A stretch of DNA of 64,000 bases, from NCBI GenBank assembly GCA_016931535.1, contig JAFGEP010000096.1:230091-294090 (forward strand), given 5' to 3'. Each line of letters starts with the position of its first letter. Position 1 is the stretch's first letter. Of this stretch, positions 41,529-50,673 are shown in pieces. The position numbers and the translations under genes were made by a program. This DNA comes from Bradymonadales bacterium. Lineage in GTDB: Bacteria; Myxococcota_A; Bradymonadia; JAFGEP01. Under the pieces are notes generated by a model, which ran no database searches, was not told the DNA's origin, and saw only the letters and a list, made by a program, of their open reading frames with translations.

Positions 41529-42167
41529 GTGTCATTGACCTACCTGGAACATGTCACCACCTACTTCCTCAGCCTGGTGGGCAAGGGGGTGACCCTGTCC
41601 AGCCGCGATCTCGCCCTGGTCCAGCAATGGGAGGAGAGGGGATTACCCGCCCCCACCGTTTGTCGGGCGTTGGCCAGCGCAGTGGCGCAGCGGCGCAGGG
41701 CAGGCCCCCTGTCTATCTCGGATTGCGCCGAAACTCTGGAACGTCTGACCGCCTCCACCCCTCGCCGCCCTTCCCGCCTCGAGCCGGCGAGCGACCCGGT
41801 ATGGACCCCGCAGGCGTTGCTCGATCGGCTTGCGCAAGTGGGACGGGCGGCCGCTACGGAGACCGAGAAGGAGATATACCGGGAGCTGTACCGTAGGGTC
41901 CGGTCGCTGCCCGGAGCCGTTCTGACGATGGAGGATCTCGACCGTCTCGACGAGCAGGCAGTGGAGCTGGCGACCGCGGTCCTTCCGGTCGCCGAGCAGC
42001 GGCGGATCAAGGCTGAGGCCAGACGCCGAGCCCGTCATCTCCTGGGGCCGGTCGCCTCGCAGGCGGCTTGCGATCGGTTGTCGGCATCGCTGACAGAGGG
42101 TGTGATCCAACAGCGATTGGCGCTACACTTGCCCAGCCAGTTGCTGTTGCGAGAGGAGGGGTCTTGA
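41529..42167 (+). CDS. unrecognised protein upstream of a DnaC-like ATPase
   Basis: The 212-residue product is placed at GTG 41529, with GAGGGA about ten bases upstream. A TTG at 41511 would add six residues. It is predicted to be mostly helical and charged, with no signal or membrane segment, and begins SLTYLEHVTTYFLSLVGKGV. The first ~65 residues (LSSRDLALVQQWEERGLPAPTVCRALASA) resemble a small helical module used in DNA-replication accessory proteins, but I cannot name a family. Its stop overlaps the start of the DnaC-like gene by 4 bases. A role in helicase loading is inferred from this only. Confidence 0.6.
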   Translation: MSLTYLEHVTTYFLSLVGKGVTLSSRDLALVQQWEERGLPAPTVCRALASAVAQRRRAGPLSISDCAETLERLTASTPRRPSRLEPASDPVWTPQALLDRLAQVGRAAATETEKEIYRELYRRVRSLPGAVLTMEDLDRLDEQAVELATAVLPVAEQRRIKAEARRRARHLLGPVASQAACDRLSASLTEGVIQQRLALHLPSQLLLREEGS

Positions 42168-43021
42168 GCGGCTTCATCTGCCCGAGCTGCATGAACAAGG
42201 GCTACCAGGTCGACATCGACGGCGATCTTGCCCGCGCTCGCTTCTGTCCCGATTGCTACAAGCCCTGTGAGATCTGCCAGGGGGAAGGGACGGTGATCCG
42301 GGTAGACAGCCGGGGTTACGAGATCGCTGTTCCTTGCTCCTGCCAGCGTCTGGCCGAACGGATCTCGCTGTTCAACGGAACCATGATCCCCTCGCGCTAT
42401 ACCCACTGCATGTTGACCACCTACGATGACAAGGGGGATAACCAGCGGCAGGTGCACAAGCTGGTGCACGACCACCTGTGCAGCTACGTGCCGGGTGCGC
42501 CCGGCCTGCTTTTTTACGGCAAGGCGGGGCGGGGCAAGACCCACCTGATGGTGGCCATCTTGCGGGAGCTGGCGCTGGAACACGGGCAACGCACCCGGTT
42601 CGTGGAGTTCTCCCACCTGTTGTCGGACATCAAGGAGGGGTTCAACCTGGGCAAGAGCGAGGCCGAGGTGCTGCAGCCGGTCACCCGGATGCCGGTTCTG
42701 GGCGTGGATGAGCTGGGCAAGGGGCTGTTGACCGAGTGGCAGCTGTCGATCCTGGACGAGGTGATCAGCCGGCGCTACAACCAGCGGCTCACTACCTACT
42801 TCACCACCAACCTGCCGATGACCGCCGGTCAACGGTCGACCGGGGGGCCGGTGACCGGGGAGTCTCGATCATTGCGGCGCTCGCTGGAGGCGATCACGCT
42901 GGAGGATCGGGTGGGTGAGCGGATCTTCAGCCGGTTGTACGAGATGTGTACCTTCGTGGAAGTGCGGGGGCCGGATGCACGCCGGGAGCGAACCGAAGGG
43001 AGCGCCGGCCGGGGCAGATGA
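42164..43021 (+). CDS. DnaC/DnaI-like AAA+ ATPase with N-terminal zinc-binding cysteines
   Basis: The 285-residue protein starts at TTG 42164, overlapping the previous stop, with AGGAGG just upstream. The N-terminus has CPSC, CPDC, CEIC and CSCQ, suggesting one or two zinc sites, as in DnaI-type loaders. The ATPase core has Walker A YGKAGRGKTHL, then VDELGKG as Walker B, and FTTNLPMTA as sensor 1. This is the arrangement of helicase-loader proteins that place DnaB on DNA. IstB-like transposition helpers are related, but no transposase is nearby. The location after gyrB fits a replication role. Confidence 0.78.
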   Translation: MSGFICPSCMNKGYQVDIDGDLARARFCPDCYKPCEICQGEGTVIRVDSRGYEIAVPCSCQRLAERISLFNGTMIPSRYTHCMLTTYDDKGDNQRQVHKLVHDHLCSYVPGAPGLLFYGKAGRGKTHLMVAILRELALEHGQRTRFVEFSHLLSDIKEGFNLGKSEAEVLQPVTRMPVLGVDELGKGLLTEWQLSILDEVISRRYNQRLTTYFTTNLPMTAGQRSTGGPVTGESRSLRRSLEAITLEDRVGERIFSRLYEMCTFVEVRGPDARRERTEGSAGRGR

Positions 43022-43027
43022 GCGGGC

Positions 43028-44050
43028 TCAGGCAGCCACGGCCGCCTGTTTGAGGAGCGTGCGGGCCAGGTGCTCGCCAACCTCCCGGATCATCTCTCCT
43101 TCCTCGACCTTCTCGATGTAGCGTTTGGGAAGCCTCCTGGCACCATAGGCGGCGCCCAGGACGCTGCCAACCATGGCTCCGTTGCTGTCGGTGTCCCCCC
43201 CCGCGTTGACGGCGGCGAGGACCCCGTCCTCGAACTCCCAGGGGCGAGCACAGAGCATGCCAACCACGAAGGGAACGGAGTAGCAGACGTAGCTGACGGC
43301 GCCCTGGCAGCGGGCTGCGATCAGGCTGACATCGGCATCCAGTTGCCTTTCCAGGGCGACCAGGTTCTGGGAGACGCGGTCCGCTCCTTCGATCTTCTGG
43401 CTCGTCAGGCGGCTTTCAGCCCATTCAGCCTCTTCTATCATGAGCGGGAGCAGATCGGGGCCGGGTTCCCATTTGCGCGGGGAGCCGAGGGCCACCTGGA
43501 TCAACCGGGCGATCACGTAGGCGCCGGTGATGGGGCGGGGATCGAGGTGGGTCATCACGCCGATGTACTTGCAGTGGTTGAGCAGGGTTTCCCTGCTTTC
43601 TCCGCGCAGGTAGCAGTAGGACGCCACCGGGCTGACCTTGACAGCGACCCCGTTGCAGGCGCTGCCCCGTTTGCCGGACAGGACACGGCTGGTGCCCTGG
43701 GCCAGCCGGCGGCAGCTTTGCTTGACGGTCCCCCCCCAACCTCGCAGTTCCAGGTTCTCAAAGGCATTGACATGGGCCTTGGCGATGTCGTCGTACTCGA
43801 TCCCCTGGCAGCGGATGATGGAGTTTGCGATAGCCAGGGTGAGCTGGGTGTCATCGGTCCAGCAACCCGGGCGAAGTCGCCGGAGCGAACGATAGACGTG
43901 GTTCTGGGGAGCCAGAAAGTCCCGGATCCCTCCCAGACGGCGAATGGCGGTCAGCGTCTTTTCGTTGTCGCTGCTCTCGACCGGCATGCCCAACGCATCG
44001 CCGATGGCTCCCCCCAGCAACATCCCCTTGATCCGGTCGACCTGGTTCAT
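43028..44050 (-). CDS. ADP-ribosylglycohydrolase (DraG family)
   Basis: The 340-residue protein has the DraG pattern: RIKGMLLGGAIGDALGMPVE at the N-terminus, the metal-binding CWTDDTQLTLAIANS, and the second metal motif NAGGDTDSNGAMVGSVLGAA. The three acidic clusters bind two Mg ions that hydrolyse ADP-ribose bonds. ATG 44050 is preferred because it puts RIKG near the start and follows GAGGA. An in-frame ATG about 39 codons upstream also has a GGAG and cannot be excluded. No ART or DarT gene is nearby, so substrate is unknown. Confidence 0.88.
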   Translation of the reverse strand: MNQVDRIKGMLLGGAIGDALGMPVESSDNEKTLTAIRRLGGIRDFLAPQNHVYRSLRRLRPGCWTDDTQLTLAIANSIIRCQGIEYDDIAKAHVNAFENLELRGWGGTVKQSCRRLAQGTSRVLSGKRGSACNGVAVKVSPVASYCYLRGESRETLLNHCKYIGVMTHLDPRPITGAYVIARLIQVALGSPRKWEPGPDLLPLMIEEAEWAESRLTSQKIEGADRVSQNLVALERQLDADVSLIAARCQGAVSYVCYSVPFVVGMLCARPWEFEDGVLAAVNAGGDTDSNGAMVGSVLGAAYGARRLPKRYIEKVEEGEMIREVGEHLARTLLKQAAVAA

Positions 44051-44288
44051 GGAGATCCTCTTGCTGGCGGATGCGCTGGATTGAGGGACGAGGGTGAGGA
44101 GATCGGCATTGGCCTGGGTGGCTTCCTTGCTATCCAGGCACGTAGAAGTTGAGTTGAGTCCTTCCATCTGTTGCTCCAACACTAGACCCCTTAACTCCCA
44201 ACAGCGGTGGGGCAAGATAGCAGATGTCAATCCCCTTGTCATCCGAAAATTTATGTGGTTCGAACATTTGCGCGATGACCGCCCCGAT

Positions 44289-45932
44289 CTAGGCCCCACC
44301 CAGAATCGCTCTGGCGATCCGGATGCCATCCACCGCCGAACTGACGATCCCACCAGCAGTTCCCGCCCCTTCCCCCCCAGGATACAGAAACGGATGAGAG
44401 AGGGAGCGACAGGCCTCATCCCTCAGGAACCGGACGGGTGAGGAGGTGCGAGTCTCGACCCCCAGACAGATCGCCTCGGCTGTTACGAACCCCCGCATCC
44501 TCCGGTCGAAGTCGCGGATCCCGGCCCTCAGCCGTTCATGAATCGAAGCCGGGTAACAGCGACCCAGATCGGCAGCGCAAACGCCACAACGGTAGGTAGT
44601 GAGGCCCACCTCACGGCTCGGCCGGTCCAGCAGGTAGTCGGTCAGACGGGCCGCTGGTGCCTGGAACCTGCCACCCCCCAGCTCGCTCGCCAGCCGCTCG
44701 GCGCGCTCCTGGAAATGCAGCCCGGCCAGAACCGGGTCACCCTCGCGGTCGAGCTCGTTCGGCATGACCACCGTGACCACGGCGCTGTTGGCATGGCGAC
44801 CCGCCCGGGCCGATCCGCTCATCCCGTTGAGACATACCTGGTCTGAGGAGGTGGCAACGGGAACCACCCGTCCCCCTGGACACATGCAGAAGGTGTAGAC
44901 ATGAATGTCCTGGTCGTCCGGCCTGGTGCCCGACCGCCCACCGGTCCGGCGATGGTAGGTCAGGCGGTACTCCGCCGGAGGGACGGGGAGGATGTGCGCC
45001 CAGCGGCCGTACTGGATCTCGTTGATGAGCGCTTGGGGGTGTTCGACCCGGAACCCCACGGCGAACGGCTTGGGCTGCATGGCCACGCCCGCGGATCGCA
45101 GGCGGACCATCAGATCTCGACTGGAGCCCCCCGGCGCCAGGATGACCCGGTCGGCAATAAAGGAGGTGCCGTCTGCGAGCAACAACCGCCCGCGACCTTC
45201 TGCCGGGAGGATGGCTTCCACCCGGGAGGAGAAGCGAAAGGTGGCGCCAGACTCCACAAGATGAGCGCGGATTCTCTTCAGCAGGGGAATCAGGCGATCG
45301 GTTCCCAGGTGGGGGTGGCGATCGATCCGGATCTCCGGGGGAGCACCGTGCTCTACGAGCAGGTCGAAGACGCGGGTCGCCTCGGGATCGCGGATTCTGG
45401 TAAACAGCTTGCCGTCCGAAAAGGTGCCGCCTCCTCCCTCGCCGAAGCAGTAATTGCTCTCCTCGTTCAGCACGGAGCTCGAAAGGAGACGACCGATGCT
45501 CTTTGTTCGTCCTTCTACCGGTTCTCCGCGCTCGAACAGCACGGTGGGCACCCCCCTACAAGCCAGGACCAGGGCAGCAAACAGGCCGCAGGGGCCGGTC
45601 CCGACGATGGCGATGGTCTCTCGGTCGAGCCCGACAGGGGGGCTGGGGAGGGGGGGGAGATTGGGCGGCGCATAGGGGGCTGTGGACGCCGGTAGTCCTT
45701 TCAGCGGGGAGGATAGCTCCACCAGAGCATCTACCACCAGGACCGGAGGGCGGTGTCCACGCGCATCCACAGACCTCCTGAGACACTCCACCCCGATCGG
45801 CTCGTCCATCGAGCAGCCAAGCACTTTGGTGACCAGCTGCCTGAGCGCCTCCTCCGGCTCATCCAGACGAAGACGCAGGTTCTTGACCTCATACAAAAAC
45901 CGGGCGGAGGGAGGCACAGGTGGTTCACTCAT
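44289..45932 (-). CDS. FAD-dependent oxidoreductase of the COG2509 type
   Basis: The 547-residue protein has a ~100-residue N-terminal domain (KNLRLRLDEPEEALRQLVTK, then CLRRSVDARGHRPP) characteristic of COG2509 uncharacterised dehydrogenases. The FAD-binding motif AIVGTGPCGLFAAL and the segment NYCFGEGGGGTFSDGKLFTR follow. The closing FLYPGGEGAGTAGGIVSSAVDG binds the flavin end. No export signal is present. The family is widespread but its substrate is not established. The stop region is 36 bases after the L,D-transpeptidase end on the same strand. Confidence 0.88.
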   Translation of the reverse strand: MSEPPVPPSARFLYEVKNLRLRLDEPEEALRQLVTKVLGCSMDEPIGVECLRRSVDARGHRPPVLVVDALVELSSPLKGLPASTAPYAPPNLPPLPSPPVGLDRETIAIVGTGPCGLFAALVLACRGVPTVLFERGEPVEGRTKSIGRLLSSSVLNEESNYCFGEGGGGTFSDGKLFTRIRDPEATRVFDLLVEHGAPPEIRIDRHPHLGTDRLIPLLKRIRAHLVESGATFRFSSRVEAILPAEGRGRLLLADGTSFIADRVILAPGGSSRDLMVRLRSAGVAMQPKPFAVGFRVEHPQALINEIQYGRWAHILPVPPAEYRLTYHRRTGGRSGTRPDDQDIHVYTFCMCPGGRVVPVATSSDQVCLNGMSGSARAGRHANSAVVTVVMPNELDREGDPVLAGLHFQERAERLASELGGGRFQAPAARLTDYLLDRPSREVGLTTYRCGVCAADLGRCYPASIHERLRAGIRDFDRRMRGFVTAEAICLGVETRTSSPVRFLRDEACRSLSHPFLYPGGEGAGTAGGIVSSAVDGIRIARAILGGA

Positions 45933-45967
45933 CTGTGGGGTCGCAAGGTTGGAAGAGCCGGCCGATC

Positions 45968-48289
45968 TCAGGGACCATGGTCGTCCGGGAGGATCTCAGG
46001 CTCCGTTTGGTCGGCTTGAACCCCCGCTTCCTGCTGCCTCGATCTTTGGTCGGGCTGTTCCCGGCGGGGCGTTGACAAGCCCTGCTCGTTGTTCTGCTCG
46101 GATTGCTCTGGTTGGGCCATTGCCGCCAACCGCTCGGGCGAGAACTCGATGGTTCCGTCGGGACGAAGGATGGTGCCGTCCGGCAGGACGGCCACGCCAT
46201 CGTTTTGCCAGTTGACGGTTGGGGGGGGCTGTTCGACCTGCGATTCACCCGTGGCCGCAATGGCCGGGCCACAAGGCACGGGGGTGGGTGGACTGGGTGC
46301 CAGTCGATCCCGATCGTACTGGTAGATATCGGCCAGAAAGTTGGTTCGGCCCTGGTCATCCACGGTCACCACGTAGTACTCCACGAAGATGGGGACCGGT
46401 TGATCGAGGATGATGGTGGTCTCGACCCGGGAGTCGAGGATCCGTTGAATCCGCTCCGGGTCCCACTGGCCGCTGTTGCTCAGGAGGTACTCGGCGTAGG
46501 CCATGGGGTTCTCCACCCGCATGCAGCCGTGGCTGAAGGCTCTGATGGGGAAGCGGAAGTACTGTTTCCGCGGCGTGTCGTGCATATAGACATTGAAGGG
46601 GTTGGGCAGCATGAACTTGACCAGCCCGAGGGCGTTCTCTTCCCCTGGCAGCTGCCGGATCCGGTAGACCCCTTCGATGAGGGCGACTTCGTAGCCGTTC
46701 TCCTGGAGCCAGGCGGGGTTCTCGATGATCTCGACGTCGAGCTCGTCGCGGCGGATGCGATCGGGCACGTACCAGTAGGGGTTGAAAACCAGGTACTCGA
46801 TCTCGGCGTGAAACATGGGGGTGGCGTTGACCAGCTCCATGGTGCCGGTTTGGGGATTGCACTCCCGCTGGTTGTTGCCCACCACGACCTTGAACCGCAT
46901 CTCCCGCTGACCGTTCCGCCAGACCTCGGCGTGGAAGTCTGGGATGTTGACGAACACGTAGTAGGGTTCGTAGTCGATCCGGCTCTCCCTCCAGCGCTCC
47001 AGGGCCAGACCGATCTGGGCCAACCGCTGCTCGGCGGGGATGTTCAGGCTGGACCAGAACATGGTGTGAGTGGCCCCGGTGACCTCCATCTGGTGGGATT
47101 CCTGGTAGGAGCGTACGGCTCGCTCGGTGGCCTCGTCGTAGTGGTTGTCGATGGGGCCCTGGTAAAACCCCTCGATGGCCAGGCGCTCCTTGAGCTGGGC
47201 TACCCGGGAATGCCGGCTGCCCGGTTGGAGAGAGCGGGGAGGGACGCGGTCCCAACCGCCAGCCTCCACAATGGCTCGATATCGCGCCAGGCTGGCCATC
47301 AGCAGCGAGTACTGGGGATGGGTAGGGTAGAGCCATTCCAGGTGGTGGGCGAACTCCTCCTCGCTGCTGGAGGCGAGGTAGGCAAAGGTTTCGCGGAACC
47401 GATCGGCGGTGATCTGTCCCCGGCCCCCACCCTGGCGCAGCTGCTCGGGGGTTAGACGGGAGACGTTGCCCAACCTCATATCCCGGGCGTAGCTCAGATA
47501 GGCGTCGCAAAGCACCACCTCGAACTGGACCCGCTCTCGGAGGGCAGGCTTCAGCTGCTCCACGGCTGCTGCGAAAACCTCGGAGAGCTCGGTTGTTTCC
47601 GGACCGCCTTCTTCCAGCCCTGCCACCTGCCGTGCCAGGGCGTCCAGTACCTCCTGGTTGTCGCCGATAGCTCCCAGGCTCAACGCCTGCTCGGCAAGCG
47701 CCTCGACCATCGGTTCATCCAGTGAGAAATGGACAGGCACAAGAGGCTCCAGACCCTGTATTTGCTGCTCGAGCTGGTCCAGCTGGTCCAGGTGGTAGGG
47801 GCCGGCGTTCAACCCCTGCTGGTGGGCGCTCCGAACTTCACCGAGCAGCAGGTTGGCCCGATAACCCGGCGCCGACCATCGATCGAGGAAGACCGACCGA
47901 TGACCTTGATGGGTGTAGAGCTCTGCCAGAAGGGTTCGACGGTAGGTGTTGATAGGCAGCTCCCGCTGCTGTTCCAGCGTCTGGGTGATGACCAGGCCGG
48001 CCGCCTGGGACAGTGCGAGTTCGCTGAGCCGATCGGGCAACTCCTGGGGGATCGACTCCCGCAATTCGGCCAGCCACTGGTCTCGCGGCGACCGCTGGGG
48101 GAGGACCTGCTGCTCCTGGGGTGAGCTCGTGCGGGTCGAAGGGAGAAGCGAGCTCTCCAGCAAGAGGTCACCGTCACCCACAGTAGGGCCGCTATCGGCG
48201 CAGGCGGACAGGATCAGCGCGATGGCGGTTCCTGTCACTAGCCTGCCGGCTGGTCGGATTCTTCGCTTCCTTTTGAGGTGACAGACCAT
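45968..48289 (-). CDS. L,D-transpeptidase lipoprotein (YcbB/LdtD-like)
   Basis: The 773-residue protein has a lipobox ending LILSAC. A long helical N-terminal part (about 60-340) precedes a peptidoglycan-binding domain (RVAQLKERLAIEGFYQGPID, about 358-405). The YkuD catalytic domain follows, with the nucleophile motif SHGCMRVENP (cysteine near 588) and the preceding HDTPRKQYF. These enzymes form 3-3 crosslinks in peptidoglycan or attach lipoproteins. The C-terminal ~120 residues are Gln/Pro-rich and of unknown role. GGAAG precedes the start. It lies next to a beta-lactamase-fold hydrolase and LdcA. Confidence 0.92.
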   Translation of the reverse strand: MVCHLKRKRRIRPAGRLVTGTAIALILSACADSGPTVGDGDLLLESSLLPSTRTSSPQEQQVLPQRSPRDQWLAELRESIPQELPDRLSELALSQAAGLVITQTLEQQRELPINTYRRTLLAELYTHQGHRSVFLDRWSAPGYRANLLLGEVRSAHQQGLNAGPYHLDQLDQLEQQIQGLEPLVPVHFSLDEPMVEALAEQALSLGAIGDNQEVLDALARQVAGLEEGGPETTELSEVFAAAVEQLKPALRERVQFEVVLCDAYLSYARDMRLGNVSRLTPEQLRQGGGRGQITADRFRETFAYLASSSEEEFAHHLEWLYPTHPQYSLLMASLARYRAIVEAGGWDRVPPRSLQPGSRHSRVAQLKERLAIEGFYQGPIDNHYDEATERAVRSYQESHQMEVTGATHTMFWSSLNIPAEQRLAQIGLALERWRESRIDYEPYYVFVNIPDFHAEVWRNGQREMRFKVVVGNNQRECNPQTGTMELVNATPMFHAEIEYLVFNPYWYVPDRIRRDELDVEIIENPAWLQENGYEVALIEGVYRIRQLPGEENALGLVKFMLPNPFNVYMHDTPRKQYFRFPIRAFSHGCMRVENPMAYAEYLLSNSGQWDPERIQRILDSRVETTIILDQPVPIFVEYYVVTVDDQGRTNFLADIYQYDRDRLAPSPPTPVPCGPAIAATGESQVEQPPPTVNWQNDGVAVLPDGTILRPDGTIEFSPERLAAMAQPEQSEQNNEQGLSTPRREQPDQRSRQQEAGVQADQTEPEILPDDHGP

Positions 48290-48431
48290 GTGACGTCAAC
48301 TTCCGTGGGCGGTTCCGCGATCCGGGTCGAGCCATCCAGAGGGTAGCTTGCGATCCGGCGGTTGACCAGTACAAACCGCTTACCATGGAGAACTAGGGGT
48401 TCGCAACCTGGAGTTGGATGCGGGCGTCCCT

Positions 48432-49538
48432 TCAGACCGCAAGGAGGGTCTCGAACACCAGGTCGTGCAGGCGAGGGCGAAATGCGCGGATGGCCAGGTT
48501 CTCGCGGGTGGGGTGGACCCGGTTGGTGAGCAGTACGACCGTGACCTCCTGGTGGTAGTCCACCCAGAGGCTACATCCGGTGAAGCCAAGGTGGCCCACG
48601 CAGGACCCTCGGGTGGTGTACCGGCCGGAGGAGGAGGGTTCGGTCGGGGTATCCCATCCCAACGTGTAGCTGGAGTTCGGGATCGGCTTCCAGAACTCCT
48701 GCAGCACGGCGGGGCTCACCAGCCCCGGGTTGCCATGCCGGATCTCCACCAGGTGATCCAAGATGCGCTCCACCTCCTCTCCCCTGGAGAAAAGGCCGGC
48801 ATGACCCGCCACGCCGCCCAGGGACCGGCAGTTCTCGTCATGCACTCTCCCCACCAGGAGCTGACCTTGCTCGTCGGCCTCTGTGGCAGCCACCACCCCT
48901 GTTACCGGCCCATAACGGGTGGCCGTCAGGCCGAGCGGCTGGGCGACTCGCTCCAGGAAGAGCTCATCGAGGGGACAGCCAAAGAGATCCTCGAGGATCC
49001 ACCCCAAAAGGAGGTAGCCGAGATCGCTGTAGATAGTGGCGGTGGCCGGGGTGGCCGCCAATGGTTGGGCGCAGATTAGCTGGCGCATCCGCTGTTTCGG
49101 GTTGAACCCGATGGCCGACTGCTCGGCCCAGATGGTCTCGAAGAAGGGGCGGTGCGCCACCAGACCGGCGCGATGGGCGGCCAGATCCCGAAGGCATATC
49201 GAGGAAGCGTACGGAACCTCGGGGAAGTAACGGTCCAGCCTTTGCTCGAGTAGTGGTTCTCCCCAACGGTCCACCGCCTGCATGAGTAGCAGGGAGGTGC
49301 ACAGGACCTTGGTTAGTGACGCAACGTCGTACAAGGTTGCATCGGTGACCGGACGGGAACTGGGGTACTGCGTCAGCGCCGTCAGCCCCACCGCCAGCCG
49401 ATAGCGGTGAGTTTTGGCGCTCACTGCCAGCTGACCGCCCGGGAACACGCCTTGAGACACCCCCTGACGCATCAGATCCAGGACGGCCGGAGGCGGCTCA
49501 CCAAGGGAAAGCGACGGGGAGGCGAGCTGGTGGGGCAT
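48432..49538 (-). CDS. beta-lactamase-fold serine hydrolase
   Basis: The 368-residue protein starts at ATG 49538, preceded by GGAGGAAG. It belongs to the class C/esterase-like family: SxxK reads SLTK (74-77), the tyrosine motif is YSD (170-172), and HLGFTG near the C-terminus takes the place of KTG. No clear signal peptide is visible with this start, so it is probably cytoplasmic. An upstream in-frame extension has no ribosome-binding site and looks non-coding. The neighbours are an L,D-transpeptidase and LdcA, which suggests muropeptide handling rather than drug resistance. Confidence 0.85.
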   Translation of the reverse strand: MPHQLASPSLSLGEPPPAVLDLMRQGVSQGVFPGGQLAVSAKTHRYRLAVGLTALTQYPSSRPVTDATLYDVASLTKVLCTSLLLMQAVDRWGEPLLEQRLDRYFPEVPYASSICLRDLAAHRAGLVAHRPFFETIWAEQSAIGFNPKQRMRQLICAQPLAATPATATIYSDLGYLLLGWILEDLFGCPLDELFLERVAQPLGLTATRYGPVTGVVAATEADEQGQLLVGRVHDENCRSLGGVAGHAGLFSRGEEVERILDHLVEIRHGNPGLVSPAVLQEFWKPIPNSSYTLGWDTPTEPSSSGRYTTRGSCVGHLGFTGCSLWVDYHQEVTVVLLTNRVHPTRENLAIRAFRPRLHDLVFETLLAV

Positions 49539-49678
49539 CAGGCTTCCTCCGGCAGGATCGTGCGGGGCCGGATCAGGCCTCCTTGCGGAACCGCGGGAGG
49601 CGGATCCAGGGGCGACGGCAGCGGTGGGGGGTAGACAGATGGCATCTTGCTCCCTTCTCCGGGACGAGCGGTGCGCGA

Positions 49679-50641
49679 TCAGGCCCCCTGGGGCCAGAGG
49701 ATGGCGAGCGTCCCTGCGGACCCATCCAGCTCGACCTCGACGCCCAGCGGCACCACCTGGTCGGATTCGCCGTGTCCGACAGGAAGGCCGGCCACCACCG
49801 GTACCCGGCAGGGAGCGAGGCGTTCCAGCGCCACCTGGACGGGGGAGAGCGGGGCGCCCTTCTCGTCTACCCCACACCCGGTGAAGCTGCCGAGCGCAAA
49901 GCCGGTCACCTCGTCGAGGTGTCCTCCCAGGAGAAGCTGGGTCAACATCCGGTCGATCCGATACAGCGGTTCGTTCACCTCCTCGATCAACAGCACACAG
50001 CGCCGTGGAAGCTGCACCCGACCGGTGGGTAGGCAGGCGGCCAGCAAGGAGAGGTTGCCCCCCACCAGGATGCCTCCGGTCTGGCCTTTTACCCCCGGCT
50101 GGCCCTGCAGTACCAGCCGCCGAGGGATCCGACCCTGGAGCAACATCAAGAGCTCGTCGGTCGCCCGCTCCGGGTCCGAAGCGCGAGGCAAGGAGGTGAT
50201 CCCGGGTCCATGGAAGGTTGCCAGGCCCCGGCCGTTGAGGGCCAGGTGCAGCGCGGTGATATCGCTGAAGCCGACGAACGGTTTGCGGGCTTCGGCCAGG
50301 CGCCCGATGTCGAGTCCATCCAGCAGCCGCATGGAGCCATAACCACCCCGCGCGCAGATGACCGCGTCGATTTGGGGATCGTCAAAGGCGCCCACCAGAT
50401 CTGCTCGACGCGCTGCATCCGGAGCCGCCAGGTAGGGGTGATCGCAAGCAAGCAGGGTCGGATCAAAGTCAACCGAGAAGCCTCTGGCGGTCAACAGCCC
50501 AATCCCTTTCCGGAACTGATCGGTGGATACAGGGGATGCCACCGAGACCACGCGGATCCTGCCGCCGTCGGGAAGCGGCCGGGGCAGGATGGTTGGGCAA
50601 GGGAGGTGGCGAGGGATGGTGGATGTTGGGGGGGGATTCAT
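49679..50641 (-). CDS. LD-carboxypeptidase (peptidase S66 family)
   Basis: The 320-residue protein resembles LdcA, which cleaves the terminal D-alanine from tetrapeptides during cell-wall recycling. The family marks are VSVASPVSTDQFRKG, CARGGYGSMRLLDGLD, the nucleophile in VGFSDITALHL, the catalytic glutamate in EEVNEPLYRIDRML, and the histidine in GLPVGHG. There is no signal peptide, as expected for a cytosolic enzyme. ATG 50641 is the likely start, although the ribosome-binding site is poor. It lies 32 bases after the HEAT-repeat gene. Confidence 0.9.
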   Translation of the reverse strand: MNPPPTSTIPRHLPCPTILPRPLPDGGRIRVVSVASPVSTDQFRKGIGLLTARGFSVDFDPTLLACDHPYLAAPDAARRADLVGAFDDPQIDAVICARGGYGSMRLLDGLDIGRLAEARKPFVGFSDITALHLALNGRGLATFHGPGITSLPRASDPERATDELLMLLQGRIPRRLVLQGQPGVKGQTGGILVGGNLSLLAACLPTGRVQLPRRCVLLIEEVNEPLYRIDRMLTQLLLGGHLDEVTGFALGSFTGCGVDEKGAPLSPVQVALERLAPCRVPVVAGLPVGHGESDQVVPLGVEVELDGSAGTLAILWPQGA

Positions 50642-50673
50642 GGGATGGCCCGCACCGTGCAATGGACGGGCGA

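Noticed and set aside
42164..43021. IstB-like transposition helper of an insertion sequence
   Set aside because: It has the zinc-binding N-terminus of DnaI-type loaders, no transposase or terminal inverted repeats adjoin it, and it lies in a core-gene context.
48432..49538. Antibiotic-resistance beta-lactamase
   Set aside because: No signal peptide and HLG in place of KTG. The neighbouring genes concern cell-wall turnover, so a muropeptide or ester hydrolase fits better.
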